Assembly: GCF_009664975.1 (NCBI RefSeq)
Contig: NZ_WJXB01000005.1
Coordinates: forward strand, 124,001-188,000
Reading direction: 5' to 3'
DNA: 64,000 nt
Source: Paenibacillus monticola
Lineage (GTDB): Bacteria; Bacillota; Bacilli; Paenibacillales; Paenibacillaceae
Part shown: one piece after another, positions 56,596 to 64,000 of the stretch
How the letters are laid out: each line of letters starts with the position of its first letter
Position numbering within the stretch: position 1 is the stretch's first letter
Translations under genes and position numbers: made by a program
The notes under the pieces: model-generated
Told to the model about the DNA's origin: nothing
What the model saw: the letters and a program-made list of their open reading frames with translations, nothing else
Databases searched by the model: none

Positions 56596-56772
56596 ATGAT
56601 GGCAAGCCAAAAGCTCTATATTGTTGTCTTGATGTTTATTTTCACTGTAGGAGCGTGGTTATCTATGAATATTAATATTGCCGCAAATTTCAACATTAAT
56701 ATTAATGTATCTATTCATTTGTTTGCCGTAGCCGGTCTTGCTTTTGAACTCAGTTCACTGACGAGCTCGTGA
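56596..56772 (+). CDS. Possible small membrane protein
   Basis: 58 residues from ATG 56596 (an in-frame GTG start at 56566 is also open). One strong membrane segment (YIVVLMFIFTVGAWLSM), then an Asn/Ile-rich stretch, then a second hydrophobic patch. No clear SD. It lies between a promoter-like sequence and a hairpin terminator, so a short RNA is made there; whether the peptide or the RNA is the product is open. Family not recognised. Confidence 0.35.
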   Translation: MMASQKLYIVVLMFIFTVGAWLSMNINIAANFNININVSIHLFAVAGLAFELSSLTSS

Positions 56773-56797
56773 GATCCGAGCGAAAAGCATCTGTACT

Positions 56798-56822
56798 AAG
56801 ACACCTTATGGTGTCTTTTTTT
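56798..56822 (+). terminator. Terminator after the small ORF
   Basis: AAGACACC, loop TTAT, GGTGTCTT, then TTTTT. Confidence 0.8.
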
Positions 56823-57054
56823 GATCAGATATTCCAAGCATCTGCCTTTCCACAGTCTGACTACTAAACGTCGCGCACGTTCCAAATCATCTTCTGCAGA
56901 TTCATAGCTCTGATAATATTCCTGCCTCGAGTGCGGGGACTTGCTGCCAGGATAGTGCAACCTTCATGTGTCATATCCTTTCTGGGGCTATGCCCTCATT
57001 TGTGTTACGCCGTACCAGTCATGCCTTACTTGGACTCTGAAAGGATTTTTTATA

Positions 57055-57320
57055 ATGAAAATAAAAAAAGTGAAGCTATTGTATATCTGATTTTGAAATA
57101 TATCGAGCAAGAAGAACAACCTGAATTCCGAGAAATAGGCGTTGAAAAGAAAGATTTCCATGCTGCTTTAGAACAGATCAACAAAGCAGACTTTGCAACA
57201 AATATTACTTTCAGTCGAGGCGGCTTACTAAATCGAATTAAGATGGTCTTTGTTAATGAAAGTAGGCTAACTCAAGCAGGGCGCTACTTCATCACAGATT
57301 TTGAGAGCAGAGTTGAATAA
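57055..57320 (+). pseudogene. YjcQ-like phage protein, broken at an A7 run
   Basis: The coding-like frame (SEAIVYLILKYIEQ, REIGVEKKDFHAAL, LTQAGRYFITDF) resembles YjcQ-type phage winged-helix proteins. Its best start, ATG 57055 with GAAAGGA nine bases upstream, is in another frame and stops after 11 codons. One extra A in the A7 run (57063-57069) would give MKIKKSEAIVYLILKYIE and restore about 88 residues. The long open frame upstream (from 56931) is not protein-like. Decay, assembly error or slippage are all possible. Confidence 0.6.
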
Positions 57321-57331
57321 GGCTTGATAAA

Positions 57332-57480
57332 ATGTTCTTTTTTTGTTTATTACTTGGTAGTGCTATGATGATCGTGAACCTAGCGATTCGTGGATAGGGT
57401 ATATAAAATTTGCTGGAACAATAACAATAGGACTAGGTGCAAATGATTATCATACTTGGCGCACAATATCTCATTGTTTA
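57332..57480 (+). pseudogene. Possible decayed small membrane gene
   Basis: ATG 57332 reads 21 hydrophobic residues (FCLLLGSAMMIVNLAIRG) to a stop; another frame continues with GYIKFAGTITIGLGANDY. This looks like a frame-shifted short membrane protein, but the case is weak. Confidence 0.3.
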
Positions 57481-57667
57481 ATCAATCGTACATAATCTAT
57501 AGAGGACTGCTGCTTAATTTGAGGTACTCACATCGCCAACGATGCATTTTCAGAATTCTTCCGCTTTGCAAGCCGTCTTTTAGCCCCACATATTTTCCGC
57601 ATACACATATTACATTACTAATCGAGGCAAGCCTGGAAGCAGGCTCTTAAATTGATTCAAAAACCAA

Positions 57668-57760
57668 TATGGACCGCGTCAGACATGATGACCCAAAAAC
57701 AAGCTTGGACATATATACTCACGTAACGAATATTCGCTTAAAAACTCTTTATAAACATTG
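57668..57760 (+). pseudogene. C-terminal remnant of a tyrosine recombinase (integrase)
   Basis: 30 residues containing HDDPKTSLDIYTHVT, the conserved segment around the catalytic Tyr of phage and transposon integrases. The rest of the gene is absent; the DNA just upstream (57500-57660) shows no matching frame. It marks a former mobile element at this site. Confidence 0.75.
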
Positions 57761-57847
57761 ATGTTATACGGGTTTTCAGAATCTCAATCACTTAGTTATT
57801 AATGACATAATTCACACAATTGTTGAGCAATCTTAATATGTACTTTC

Positions 57848-57886
57848 AAAAAAAAGTCAGTATCCCTATAAGGGACACTGACTTTC
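57848..57886 (-). terminator. Terminator of the YjjG-like gene
   Basis: On the minus strand AAAGTCAGTGTCCCT pairs with AGGGATACTGACTTT, followed by TTTTT. Confidence 0.85.
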
Positions 57887-57896
57887 TAACTGTTCA

Positions 57897-58682
57897 TTAT
57901 AGAGATTGTACTAGCGGAAGGAGCTCAGAAAGATGTCCAATTTCATAGTCGGGGTGGATCGCCGGGTCTGGAATTTTGGCAGTCCGATTAATCCAGACTG
58001 TAGTCAAACCCGCTGCCAGTCCTCCACGAATATCCGTGGTGAGTTTATCACCAACCATTATTCCTTGCTCCGGTGTTATCTCAAGCAGTTCAAGCGCATG
58101 TAAGAAGATATCCTTGTCAGGCTTGCCTTTGCCAAAATCCCCCGAAATAACAACATGGTCAAAGTATGGAATCAACTCCGGTACACCATCTAGCTTCTCC
58201 TGCTGCAGGGCTGGGCAGCCATTTGTAAGCAGTAGTAGCTTCACTTCTCCACGTAGCTGTTCTAGCACCTGGATCGTTTCCTCATAAATATAAGGGCGAC
58301 TGCGGCGCTCTGCGGCAAATTTAGCAGCTAGCGTCTCAGCTAACGCTTCATCATTCACACCCAGAGCTGCAAGTCCACGTCTCCAAGATTCTTTCCGATA
58401 CGCCGGTGCAAGCTGCTCCAACTTGCGGAATTCCGGTTGCTCCCCTGCAGTGAAGTTAGCCCAAAGAGCTTCAAAGGGATTAATCCCGATCATCTGAGTG
58501 AACGGAAAGGTCTCATAAGATTCATACAGACCTCTTGCTTCCCTGCGGACAGCAACTTCAAGTTCCTGAGGATTAATGGAGTCTCCAGCCGCTTCACAGG
58601 CAAACCGGAACGCTTCTTCAATACTCCGGTCATCCCATAACAGTGTATCATCAAGGTCAAATAGTACAGCGGCAATCGGCAT
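57897..58682 (-). CDS. HAD hydrolase, YjjG-like nucleotidase type
   Basis: 261 residues. HAD motif I FDLDDTLLWDD, motif II LLLTNGCP, and motif III/IV GKGKPDKDIF and MVGDKLTTDIRGG. A helical cap (about 15-95) fits the YjjG/pyrimidine-nucleotidase subgroup. Cytoplasmic; the exact substrate is unknown. ATG with AAGGAG upstream; monocistronic. Confidence 0.82.
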   Translation of the reverse strand: MPIAAVLFDLDDTLLWDDRSIEEAFRFACEAAGDSINPQELEVAVRREARGLYESYETFPFTQMIGINPFEALWANFTAGEQPEFRKLEQLAPAYRKESWRRGLAALGVNDEALAETLAAKFAAERRSRPYIYEETIQVLEQLRGEVKLLLLTNGCPALQQEKLDGVPELIPYFDHVVISGDFGKGKPDKDIFLHALELLEITPEQGIMVGDKLTTDIRGGLAAGLTTVWINRTAKIPDPAIHPDYEIGHLSELLPLVQSL

Positions 58683-58717
58683 TATAGCGCTCCTTCTCCC
58701 TAAGATGGACTCTAATG

Positions 58718-59239
58718 TTATAGGTGTTCGATTTCAATGTTGTTAGCCTTTGCAAACTGCTCCAGCCGTTCACCCATGGCGGACGTGTTATAACGGTTAA
58801 TCAGTCTGGTGAAAACCCATCTTGTCCGTTTGCCTTTATGCTTAATCGTAACCGCACCACGCGAAAGAGTGATGTTCTCAATTTCAGCAGCAGGCAGAAA
58901 ACGTTCACGATTGAATTTGGACGTGGAGAGTTTGTTGCGATCTACTTTTAAGTATGGCCGACGGAAATAGATAAGTGCCGCCAGAACAAAGTAAAGTACA
59001 ACACCCAGCCAGTTGGCTAGAAGACCCTCAGACCTTTGCGAATCTATCGTTCCCACTGCCCAAAACATCACACCAAGCGCAAATAAAACGACTGGAAACA
59101 CAATATTGCGTCCTTTAAAAACATCAACATTCTTTGCAGGGGTTTTCGTAGCGTAAAGAGTCTCCTTGCCCTGTTTCTTTCTTTGCTTATTAATATTCTG
59201 CGTGTTGCGTTGAACCATTCTTTCCCAAGAACGGGCCAT
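58718..59239 (-). CDS. Two-TM membrane protein of unknown function
   Basis: 173 residues. A basic N-terminus (about 1-42) is followed by TM segments at about 44-63 and 74-92, then a cytoplasmic PH-like beta region (LPAAEIENITLSRGAVTIKH). ATG with GGGGGG upstream. No paired gene suggests its role. Confidence 0.7.
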   Translation of the reverse strand: MARSWERMVQRNTQNINKQRKKQGKETLYATKTPAKNVDVFKGRNIVFPVVLFALGVMFWAVGTIDSQRSEGLLANWLGVVLYFVLAALIYFRRPYLKVDRNKLSTSKFNRERFLPAAEIENITLSRGAVTIKHKGKRTRWVFTRLINRYNTSAMGERLEQFAKANNIEIEHL

Positions 59240-59289
59240 GTCATTTCCCCCTAGTCATACTGTAATATCTATGAAAAGGTACAAAGGAG

Positions 59290-59499
59290 CTAATGCTTTA
59301 GCCCCTTGTTGCCTTGTCCATGCTCATCATTATCTACAACTTCAATAGTATTCAGCTGAGTACGGAAATTACTGCGGAAATTAGCAAGATACAATTCGCG
59401 GAGCTTGGCGCGTTCAGCCGTTTCCTCTTCACTAAGGCCATCACTCTTCTGCTTGCGTGCTAATTCGTTAATGCGTGCGACCATTTTATCGAAGTCCAA
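59290..59499 (-). CDS. ynzC: YnzC-like DUF896 protein
   Basis: 69 residues; coiled N-terminal half with ARINELARKQKSDGLSEEE, the DUF896 hallmark. I choose TTG 59499, six bases after GGGGAGGGG, over the longer frame. In B. subtilis ynzC belongs to the SOS operon yneA-yneB-ynzC; here it follows yneA after a hairpin, with no yneB resolvase gene between them. Confidence 0.8.
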   Translation of the reverse strand: MDFDKMVARINELARKQKSDGLSEEETAERAKLRELYLANFRSNFRTQLNTIEVVDNDEHGQGNKGLKH

Positions 59500-59542
59500 A
59501 ACTTTCCCCTCCCCTAATAAATTCATTCTAACTTTGCCATGA

Positions 59543-59581
59543 GAAAAAGAGCTTGTCAAGGTCTACTCCCTGCAAGCTCTG
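59543..59581 (-). terminator. Terminator between yneA and ynzC
   Basis: On the minus strand AGAGCTTG pairs with CAAGCTCT around a long loop, then TTTTTC; it may attenuate readthrough from yneA into ynzC. Confidence 0.65.
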
Positions 59582-59610
59582 TCTTATTCATGTGTGCTGT
59601 TCATAATAAA

Positions 59611-60024
59611 TTAATAAATAGGCAATGTAATAATATCTCCAGCCTTAATATTGCTGTCCTCTAATCCACTGAATCGTTTAATTCCTTCTATATATACAGC
59701 CGTTTTCATATCAGACGGTTTATTCTCAAGTGCGATACTCCAAAGGGTATCTCCACGTTCCACAACAACCCGCTTCTCTTGTTTCATTAAAGACACTGAT
59801 CCTGCAAAAACATTGCCAACCACCGTAAAGCCAGATACCACAAGTAGGATTATTAAGGCTAACTTTACCAATTGATCTTGTTTGAACATCTTCAACACTC
59901 TATCTACCAGTCGACCCGTAATTTCTCTACTTAATTTCAATCTATCAGATACAGAAATCTGCCCAACTGCTTCGACCTTCTGAGCCTCATCATAGATACT
60001 GCGGTATGTGCTATACTTCATCAT
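59611..60024 (-). CDS. yneA: YneA-like SOS cell-division inhibitor with LysM domain
   Basis: 137 residues. One membrane segment (about 55-77) follows a cytoplasmic part, and an extracellular LysM domain closes the protein (VERGDTLWSIALENKP, IKAGDIITLPIY). It is divergent from lexA, as yneA is in B. subtilis, where it stops septation during the SOS response. It is about 30 residues longer than B. subtilis YneA at the N-terminus. The first of two adjacent ATGs (60024) follows GGAGGG by nine bases. Confidence 0.85.
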   Translation of the reverse strand: MMKYSTYRSIYDEAQKVEAVGQISVSDRLKLSREITGRLVDRVLKMFKQDQLVKLALIILLVVSGFTVVGNVFAGSVSLMKQEKRVVVERGDTLWSIALENKPSDMKTAVYIEGIKRFSGLEDSNIKAGDIITLPIY

Positions 60025-60065
60025 CAAACATCGCCCTCCAAACACTTGTTCTTACTTTCAAAAAT

Positions 60066-60118
60066 AATATAACACGAACATGTGTTTTGATCAATAGCTT
60101 TTTTCGAACAATTGTTCT
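60066..60118 (-). promoter_or_regulatory. yneA promoter with two SOS boxes
   Basis: TTGATC (60094-60089), 17 bp, TATATT (60071-60066) on the minus strand. CGAACATGTGTTTT (60075-60088) fills the spacer and CGAACAATTGTTCT (60105-60118), a perfect GAAC-N4-GTTC core, lies just upstream. LexA bound to the spacer box would block RNA polymerase. Confidence 0.88.
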
Positions 60119-60202
60119 CTTTTTTCAGGATGCCAATTTCCCAGTTCTATATTATAAAATATCAATATTTAGCCACTCTTCTTCATTTTAAATGGGTAGA
60201 TT

Positions 60203-60242
60203 AGAACTTATGTTTGTGCGAACGGTAGTTCTATGTTATAAT
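60203..60242 (+). promoter_or_regulatory. lexA promoter with two SOS boxes
   Basis: TTGTGC (60214-60219), 17 bp, TATAAT (60237-60242). Boxes are AGAACTTATGTTTG (60203-60216) and CGAACGGTAGTTCT (60219-60232, perfect core), 16 bp centre to centre, so lexA should be autoregulated. Confidence 0.9.
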
Positions 60243-60275
60243 TTTCCCAAACATTACTATATGGGGTTGATTCCG

Positions 60276-60902
60276 ATGTCCAAGATTTCGAGTCGCCAGC
60301 TGGCGATCCTGGAATTTATACGTAACGAAGTCCGCAGCAAGGGTTATCCACCTTCCGTCCGCGAAATTGGTGAAGCCGTTGGCCTTGCCTCCAGTTCAAC
60401 AGTACACGGTCACTTGGACCGGCTCGAGAAGAAAGGTCTAATCCGTCGTGACCCAACGAAACCACGTGCGATTGAAGTGCTTGGTCAAGATGATTCCGAT
60501 AATGTTCATCAATTTTCCCAAACAGTTACCCGTGTTCCTGTTCTCGGTAAAGTCACAGCCGGAATTCCAATTACAGCCACAGAGAATATTGAAGATTACT
60601 TTCCACTACCTGCTCATTTCATTGGTGACAACAAAGTATTTATGTTATCTGTACTTGGTGACAGTATGATAGACGCTGGTATTTTGAATGGTGATTATGT
60701 TATCGTGCGTCAACAGCAAACTGCCGATAACGGAGATATCGTTGTAGCTATGACCGAAGAAGATGAGGCAACCGTTAAGACTTTTTATAAAGAACGTGAT
60801 CATATACGCCTGCAACCAGAGAATTCCGCCTATGAACCCTTACGTCTAAACCGCGTTACCATCTTGGGCAGAGTGATCGGATTGTTCCGCGATATCCACT
60901 AG
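60276..60902 (+). CDS. lexA: LexA repressor
   Basis: 208 residues. N-terminal winged helix ([33 protein letters not shown]), autocleavage site Ala-Gly in KVTAGIPI, catalytic Ser in [10 protein letters not shown] and Lys in DEATVKTF. RecA-stimulated self-cleavage derepresses SOS genes. ATG 60276 is chosen because it gives the family N-terminus [17 protein letters not shown] lies upstream and the longer frame runs through the promoter. Confidence 0.97.
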   Translation: MSKISSRQLAILEFIRNEVRSKGYPPSVREIGEAVGLASSSTVHGHLDRLEKKGLIRRDPTKPRAIEVLGQDDSDNVHQFSQTVTRVPVLGKVTAGIPITATENIEDYFPLPAHFIGDNKVFMLSVLGDSMIDAGILNGDYVIVRQQQTADNGDIVVAMTEEDEATVKTFYKERDHIRLQPENSAYEPLRLNRVTILGRVIGLFRDIH

Positions 60903-60921
60903 TATCATGCCCTCCTCCAAT

Positions 60922-60972
60922 AAAGACTAAAGGCTGTTTCGCTTCTATGCGGAACAGCCTTTAGTCTTTATT
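60922..60972 (+). terminator. Terminator of lexA
   Basis: A 21-bp stem with one G-T pair (AAAGACTAAAGGCTGTTTCGC arm at 60922-60942), loop TTCTAT, followed by a T-rich tail. Confidence 0.9.
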
Positions 60973-61089
60973 TAGATAATGAATATATGTTTAACAAATC
61001 TTCACTACGCGCAACCTTACAATGCCCTTATTGTATTAACAGCCCTGACACTCCACACATACTCTATCCTGAAGGGAGTGACGAATACG

Positions 61090-61428
61090 TTGCCAAATTA
61101 TCGAATTATCGTTGACTTATCACAACGTATGTTATATCTGCTTGATGATAATACCGTTGTCAGAGGGTTTCCTGTAGGGATTGGTAAAATGCTGACCCAA
61201 TCTCCCTTGGGCGATTATACTATAATCAACAAGCAGCCTAACCCTGGTGGCCCGTTCGGAGCCTTTTGGATGGGATTATCGAAACCGCATTACGGTATCC
61301 ACGGAACCAATGACCCTGCCTCCATCGGAAAAGAGGTCTCCCATGGCTGCATACGCATGTATAATGAGGACGTTACAGCTCTCGCAGCCATACTTCCTGT
61401 AGGAACCCGAGTGACCATAAGAGATTAA
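61090..61428 (+). CDS. L,D-transpeptidase (YkuD domain)
   Basis: 112 residues comprising only the YkuD domain, with [10 protein letters not shown] and the catalytic [12 protein letters not shown]. It forms 3-3 peptidoglycan cross-links or attaches proteins to the wall. TTG 61090 ([12 protein letters not shown]) follows GAAGGGAG by about 11 bases and gives the family N-terminus; an upstream ATG frame would add 37 residues containing a weak hydrophobic stretch, so the start and export route are uncertain. Confidence 0.85.
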   Translation: MPNYRIIVDLSQRMLYLLDDNTVVRGFPVGIGKMLTQSPLGDYTIINKQPNPGGPFGAFWMGLSKPHYGIHGTNDPASIGKEVSHGCIRMYNEDVTALAAILPVGTRVTIRD

Positions 61429-61574
61429 AAAAGGGGCCTGTCCTACAATACATGGAAATGGCTTCTAGGGCAGCCTCTTGCAACTTCTAAATATTTTTAC
61501 TGATCCGCGAGGACTTTTGCAATTATATGTCGAATATTGTAACTGGTATAAATACTTGAAGGGAAGTGTCAGGA

Positions 61575-61955
61575 TTGAATAATTCAAAAATAAGAACCCT
61601 CGTGGATTTTAAGGTGGATACACTGGGGAAGCTCTCCAATTTATTATTAAACAACGAGCTCGTTAGTGAGCGAAAGGTTAACCTGCTTACGGCCTTTGGC
61701 AGTATTCAAGGAAATGTATCTCCCAACAGTTCCAATAAGGATGATCTATTCAACCTAAAATCGTTAATGGATGATGTCATTGTAGACGAGTACATATCGT
61801 ATCTGGAGTCTGAGCATCCGGACAAGAACTTCAATTATAACTTCATAGTCCTAGATAACGTTATTGTAAGACCATTCGCCAACCATGAGCTCGCGATTGA
61901 ATATAAGCAGTTGATTGTTTATGCTGATCAAATAACAGCTTTTAATTTCTTGTAA
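61575..61955 (+). CDS. Hypothetical protein
   Basis: About 126 residues from TTG 61575 (GAAGGGA ten bases upstream; GTG 61566 is an alternative). Soluble, acidic, with no motif I recognise; the C-terminal FNYNFIVLDNVIVRPFANHE is the most structured-looking part. Monocistronic, ended by a hairpin at 61968-62012. Not a known family to me. Confidence 0.6.
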   Translation: MNNSKIRTLVDFKVDTLGKLSNLLLNNELVSERKVNLLTAFGSIQGNVSPNSSNKDDLFNLKSLMDDVIVDEYISYLESEHPDKNFNYNFIVLDNVIVRPFANHELAIEYKQLIVYADQITAFNFL

Positions 61956-61967
61956 TCTATTTTGTGC

Positions 61968-62012
61968 GCGTCCCTCTGAAAACTTGCTCATCTGATATTT
62001 TCCGAGGGATGC
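61968..62012. terminator. Terminator between convergent small genes
   Basis: TCCCTC-GAAAA pairs with TTTTC-GAGGGA around a long loop. It lies between convergent genes; the T-run on the plus strand begins some bases later. Confidence 0.5.
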
Positions 62013-62240
62013 TCAAAATGCTTTTTTAGGAATATGAACACGGAATTCAAATCCAGCTCTTCTATAATTAATATCACCCATATTCACAAAATCCGGTGTA
62101 TACTCTCGAATCGGTCCACAATAATCTACAATACAATCCGGCTGCTCCTTGTTCTTCTGGATAACATATACTTGAACTTGTGCGAGCGCTGCGGTGAACA
62201 GGTCGGCATCTGTAGACAGGACTTTATAGGTATTACTCAT
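62013..62240 (-). CDS. Small hypothetical protein
   Basis: 75 residues from ATG 62240, which follows AGGAGTG by five bases; the longer frame upstream lacks an SD. Soluble, with DYCGPIREYTPDFVNMGD and a C-terminal beta-rich FEFRVHIPKK. Function unknown. It lies 95 bp after the MFS gene on the same strand. Confidence 0.6.
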   Translation of the reverse strand: MSNTYKVLSTDADLFTAALAQVQVYVIQKNKEQPDCIVDYCGPIREYTPDFVNMGDINYRRAGFEFRVHIPKKAF

Positions 62241-62335
62241 GATATCACTCCTATATGAACATAGTTCGGATGTTATAACTTCACAAAAGAGTATATCACT
62301 TCCTGCATTCAGGTTGTACACTCTTATAAATAATG

Positions 62336-63532
62336 TCAAATCGTCTGACGTTTGTTCATCAGGCTATTTATTCTCTCTGAACTAATGAGCATAATAATAA
62401 TATAGGCTACAATGACAAACGGAAATATAATAAAAGAGGTATGGGCAGCCACCCATCCCAGCAGCGGCGGTAAGATTGCTCCTCCTACATAGGCGACAGC
62501 CATTTGATAGCCCATGATCTTTTGGGAGTGCTTTTTCCCAAAGCGGACTGGTGTTTCATGCAGCATACAAGGAAATATTGGGGCAGATCCTAAGCCAACC
62601 AAAATAAAACCAATTAGCGAAAATATCTCCGGTAACGGTATTACCAGTAATATAGCCCCTAGTAAAGCTATCATTTGTCCCGCACGGATAAGATCCCGGT
62701 TGCTGAATCTAAAAGTTACGAATCCGGTGAGCAACCTGCCTACTGTTATGCCTGCATAATACATAGATACCCATTGCGCTGCCGATGAGGCAGACAGTCC
62801 TTTCACATTCACAAGAAAACTACTCCCCCACAACCCCATCGTAGCTTCAACGCCCACATAAAATAAAAAAGTAAATAGGGCAAACTTAACACCTTTAATC
62901 TTCAAGGGTTTCTCATGGGTCTCAGGAAGAAATGTATCGATGGATATGTTTTGTTCCTCTTTTTCCACTGTATGGTTCGTTTGCTCAACCCGTTTCCATA
63001 ATGGTAGTGTGAGGAATAACACCACAACCAATCCGAACTGAATCATGCTAACGACAGTATAGCCATCTCTCCAAGAATGCCCGCCTGCTATATTATGGGA
63101 CATAATTATAGGTCCGAGCATAGCTCCAACCCCCCAGAAACAGTGCAGCCAGCTCATATGGTGCGCTTTGTAGTGGGTAGCCACATAGTTGTTCAACCCG
63201 GCATCAATTGACCCCGCACCTAGTCCAAGCGGCAAGGCGCAGATAGCAAGCCATAGAATAGAGGGTGATAGGGAGAAGCCTAACAGCGAAACAGCAGTGA
63301 TTGCAACACTAATAAAAGTGACCTTTCCAGTACCCAATCGATTGAGCACAGCCTCACTTGCTAAGCTGGAGATGATCGTACCAGCCACAATGACCATGGA
63401 GAGCACACCAGCCATTTCAATGGGTGTTCCATACTCGATTTGCATGACCGGCCACGCACTTCCCAGCATAGAATCAGGCAATCCCAAACTAATGAAAGCT
63501 AAATAGATAATGATTAAGAATAATGTAGCCAT
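62336..63532 (-). CDS. MFS transporter (FucP-like sugar type)
   Basis: 398 residues with about 12 membrane segments; the general pattern (GLPDSMLGSAWPVM, WLHCFWGVGAMLGP, GLGSAPIFPCM) fits the FucP-type sugar/H+ symporter branch. Its ATG shares a base with the stop of the ROK gene (TAATG), so the two are translated together. A role in uptake of a sugar sensed or phosphorylated by the ROK protein is likely (inference). Confidence 0.82.
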   Translation of the reverse strand: MATLFLIIIYLAFISLGLPDSMLGSAWPVMQIEYGTPIEMAGVLSMVIVAGTIISSLASEAVLNRLGTGKVTFISVAITAVSLLGFSLSPSILWLAICALPLGLGAGSIDAGLNNYVATHYKAHHMSWLHCFWGVGAMLGPIIMSHNIAGGHSWRDGYTVVSMIQFGLVVVLFLTLPLWKRVEQTNHTVEKEEQNISIDTFLPETHEKPLKIKGVKFALFTFLFYVGVEATMGLWGSSFLVNVKGLSASSAAQWVSMYYAGITVGRLLTGFVTFRFSNRDLIRAGQMIALLGAILLVIPLPEIFSLIGFILVGLGSAPIFPCMLHETPVRFGKKHSQKIMGYQMAVAYVGGAILPPLLGWVAAHTSFIIFPFVIVAYIIIMLISSERINSLMNKRQTI

Positions 63533-64000
63533 TAGCGATTCCCACCCATACTGTCATATTTAATTAAATGTAACTCTGGTTCCAGCGTACTTAGCGTTTG
63601 CACAATCATTCCCTCTCTATAATCAGCTGCAAAATCCTCGGAAAGCAACAGCTTTGGCATCGCACTTGCAGGAAGTTGTGTACTGCATCTTTGGGTGAGG
63701 TCATGGAGGATATGCTCCCTACTTAAAAAACTTCCATACAGCACTACAGCATCAGGATTCAGCACACTACAGATTGCCACCGTAAGTTTTGCTATCGCTT
63801 CACATAGCCGTTCTGGTGAGCTCAGCAAGGCTGCTTCCCCCCACGCTATCCCCAATGGTATATTGGCAACTTCACCGGCGAAATTCCGTCTCCCCCTGTA
63901 TAGCTTCCCATGAAGATAAATACCGGCACCCGGAGGGAATTTCTCAGGAAAATACAAATAGACTATGGAAGCATCAGTAGCCACCTGCGTACGTCTGCAG
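63532..64000 (-). CDS. ROK-family protein, C-terminal part (5' end beyond window)
   Basis: The frame runs open to the right edge, so the N-terminus is missing. The visible region has the ROK segments GAGIYLHGKLYRGRRNFAGE and PDAVVLYGSFLS. Without the N-terminus I cannot tell a sugar kinase from a NagC/XylR-type repressor. It is co-transcribed with the MFS transporter. Confidence 0.75.
   Translation of the reverse strand, partial: CRRTQVATDASIVYLYFPEKFPPGAGIYLHGKLYRGRRNFAGEVANIPLGIAWGEAALLSSPERLCEAIAKLTVAICSVLNPDAVVLYGSFLSREHILHDLTQRCSTQLPASAMPKLLLSEDFAADYREGMIVQTLSTLEPELHLIKYDSMGGNR

Noticed and set aside
56931..57054. N-terminal part of the open frame leading into the YjcQ-like gene
   Set aside because: Cys/Pro-rich, no SD; the gene's real start is more likely ATG 57055 with a frameshift.
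61435..61500. Possible terminator after the L,D-transpeptidase gene
   Set aside because: Arms (AAGGGGC, GTCCTA) pair imperfectly and no T-run follows directly; left uncalled.

Overview
The window looks like a chromosomal segment of a Gram-positive, spore-former-type Firmicute, most likely a Paenibacillus or close relative. The evidence is strong purine-rich Shine-Dalgarno sequences, frequent TTG and GTG starts, sigma-A type promoters, a T-box leader in front of proS, Gram-positive SOS boxes (GAAC-N4-GTTC), and a lexA/yneA/ynzC neighbourhood like that of Bacillus. The genus is inferred from general gene content, not from a marker gene. No rRNA, tRNA, CRISPR array or intact transposon was seen.

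Layout. 1-6.7 kb: storage polysaccharide block, with a GH13 amylase, glgB-glgA (minus) and divergent glgC (plus). 6.8-12.1 kb: a tight minus-strand operon of an orphan ABC ATPase, an FG-GAP-like lipoprotein, a response regulator, a histidine kinase and a double-GNAT protein. 12.1-18.4 kb: MFS exporter, ArsR-type regulator, HAD protein, membrane-anchored DsbA-like protein and topoisomerase III. 18.7-25.3 kb: two chemoreceptors flanking proS with its T-box, plus a decayed chemoreceptor fragment. 25.4-28.4 kb: gltD, dfrA, thyA. 28.5-30.1 kb: a small accessory patch of DUF-type genes, one frameshifted, and a palindromic repeat. 30.2-35.1 kb: the pyruvate dehydrogenase operon pdhABCD. 35.3-43.8 kb: esterase, LMW phosphatase, thiN, NlpC/P60 hydrolase, an atypical orphan response regulator, Dabb protein, ThiF/MoeB-like E1, ABC-F ATPase and a Ser/Thr kinase fused to a MinD-like domain. 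43.9-48.6 kb: a six-gene coupled operon (HAD phosphatase, Fpg/Nei glycosylase, endonuclease IV, thioredoxin-like, ABC ATPase, RlmM-like methyltransferase). 48.8-54 kb: RNase Z, a second copy of the repeat, metH and a YtkA-like lipoprotein. 54.4-56.4 kb: an SOS-controlled Y-family polymerase cassette. 56.5-57.85 kb: decayed, phage-like DNA with a broken YjcQ-like gene and an integrase tail. 57.9-61.4 kb: HAD phosphatase, membrane protein, ynzC, yneA, lexA and an L,D-transpeptidase. 61.5-64 kb: two unknown small genes and a sugar-type MFS/ROK pair cut by the right edge.

How it fits together. Most of the window is core metabolism and housekeeping. The clearest regulatory theme is SOS. lexA, the divergent division inhibitor yneA, and the polymerase cassette each carry two LexA-type boxes, so three transcription units within 6 kb should respond together to DNA damage. 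The least explained items are the kinase/MinD-like fusion, the SOS cassette's unknown third gene, the ABC-lipoprotein-two-component operon, the receiver without a phospho-aspartate, a probable ATA start codon, and a dispersed palindromic repeat with two copies.
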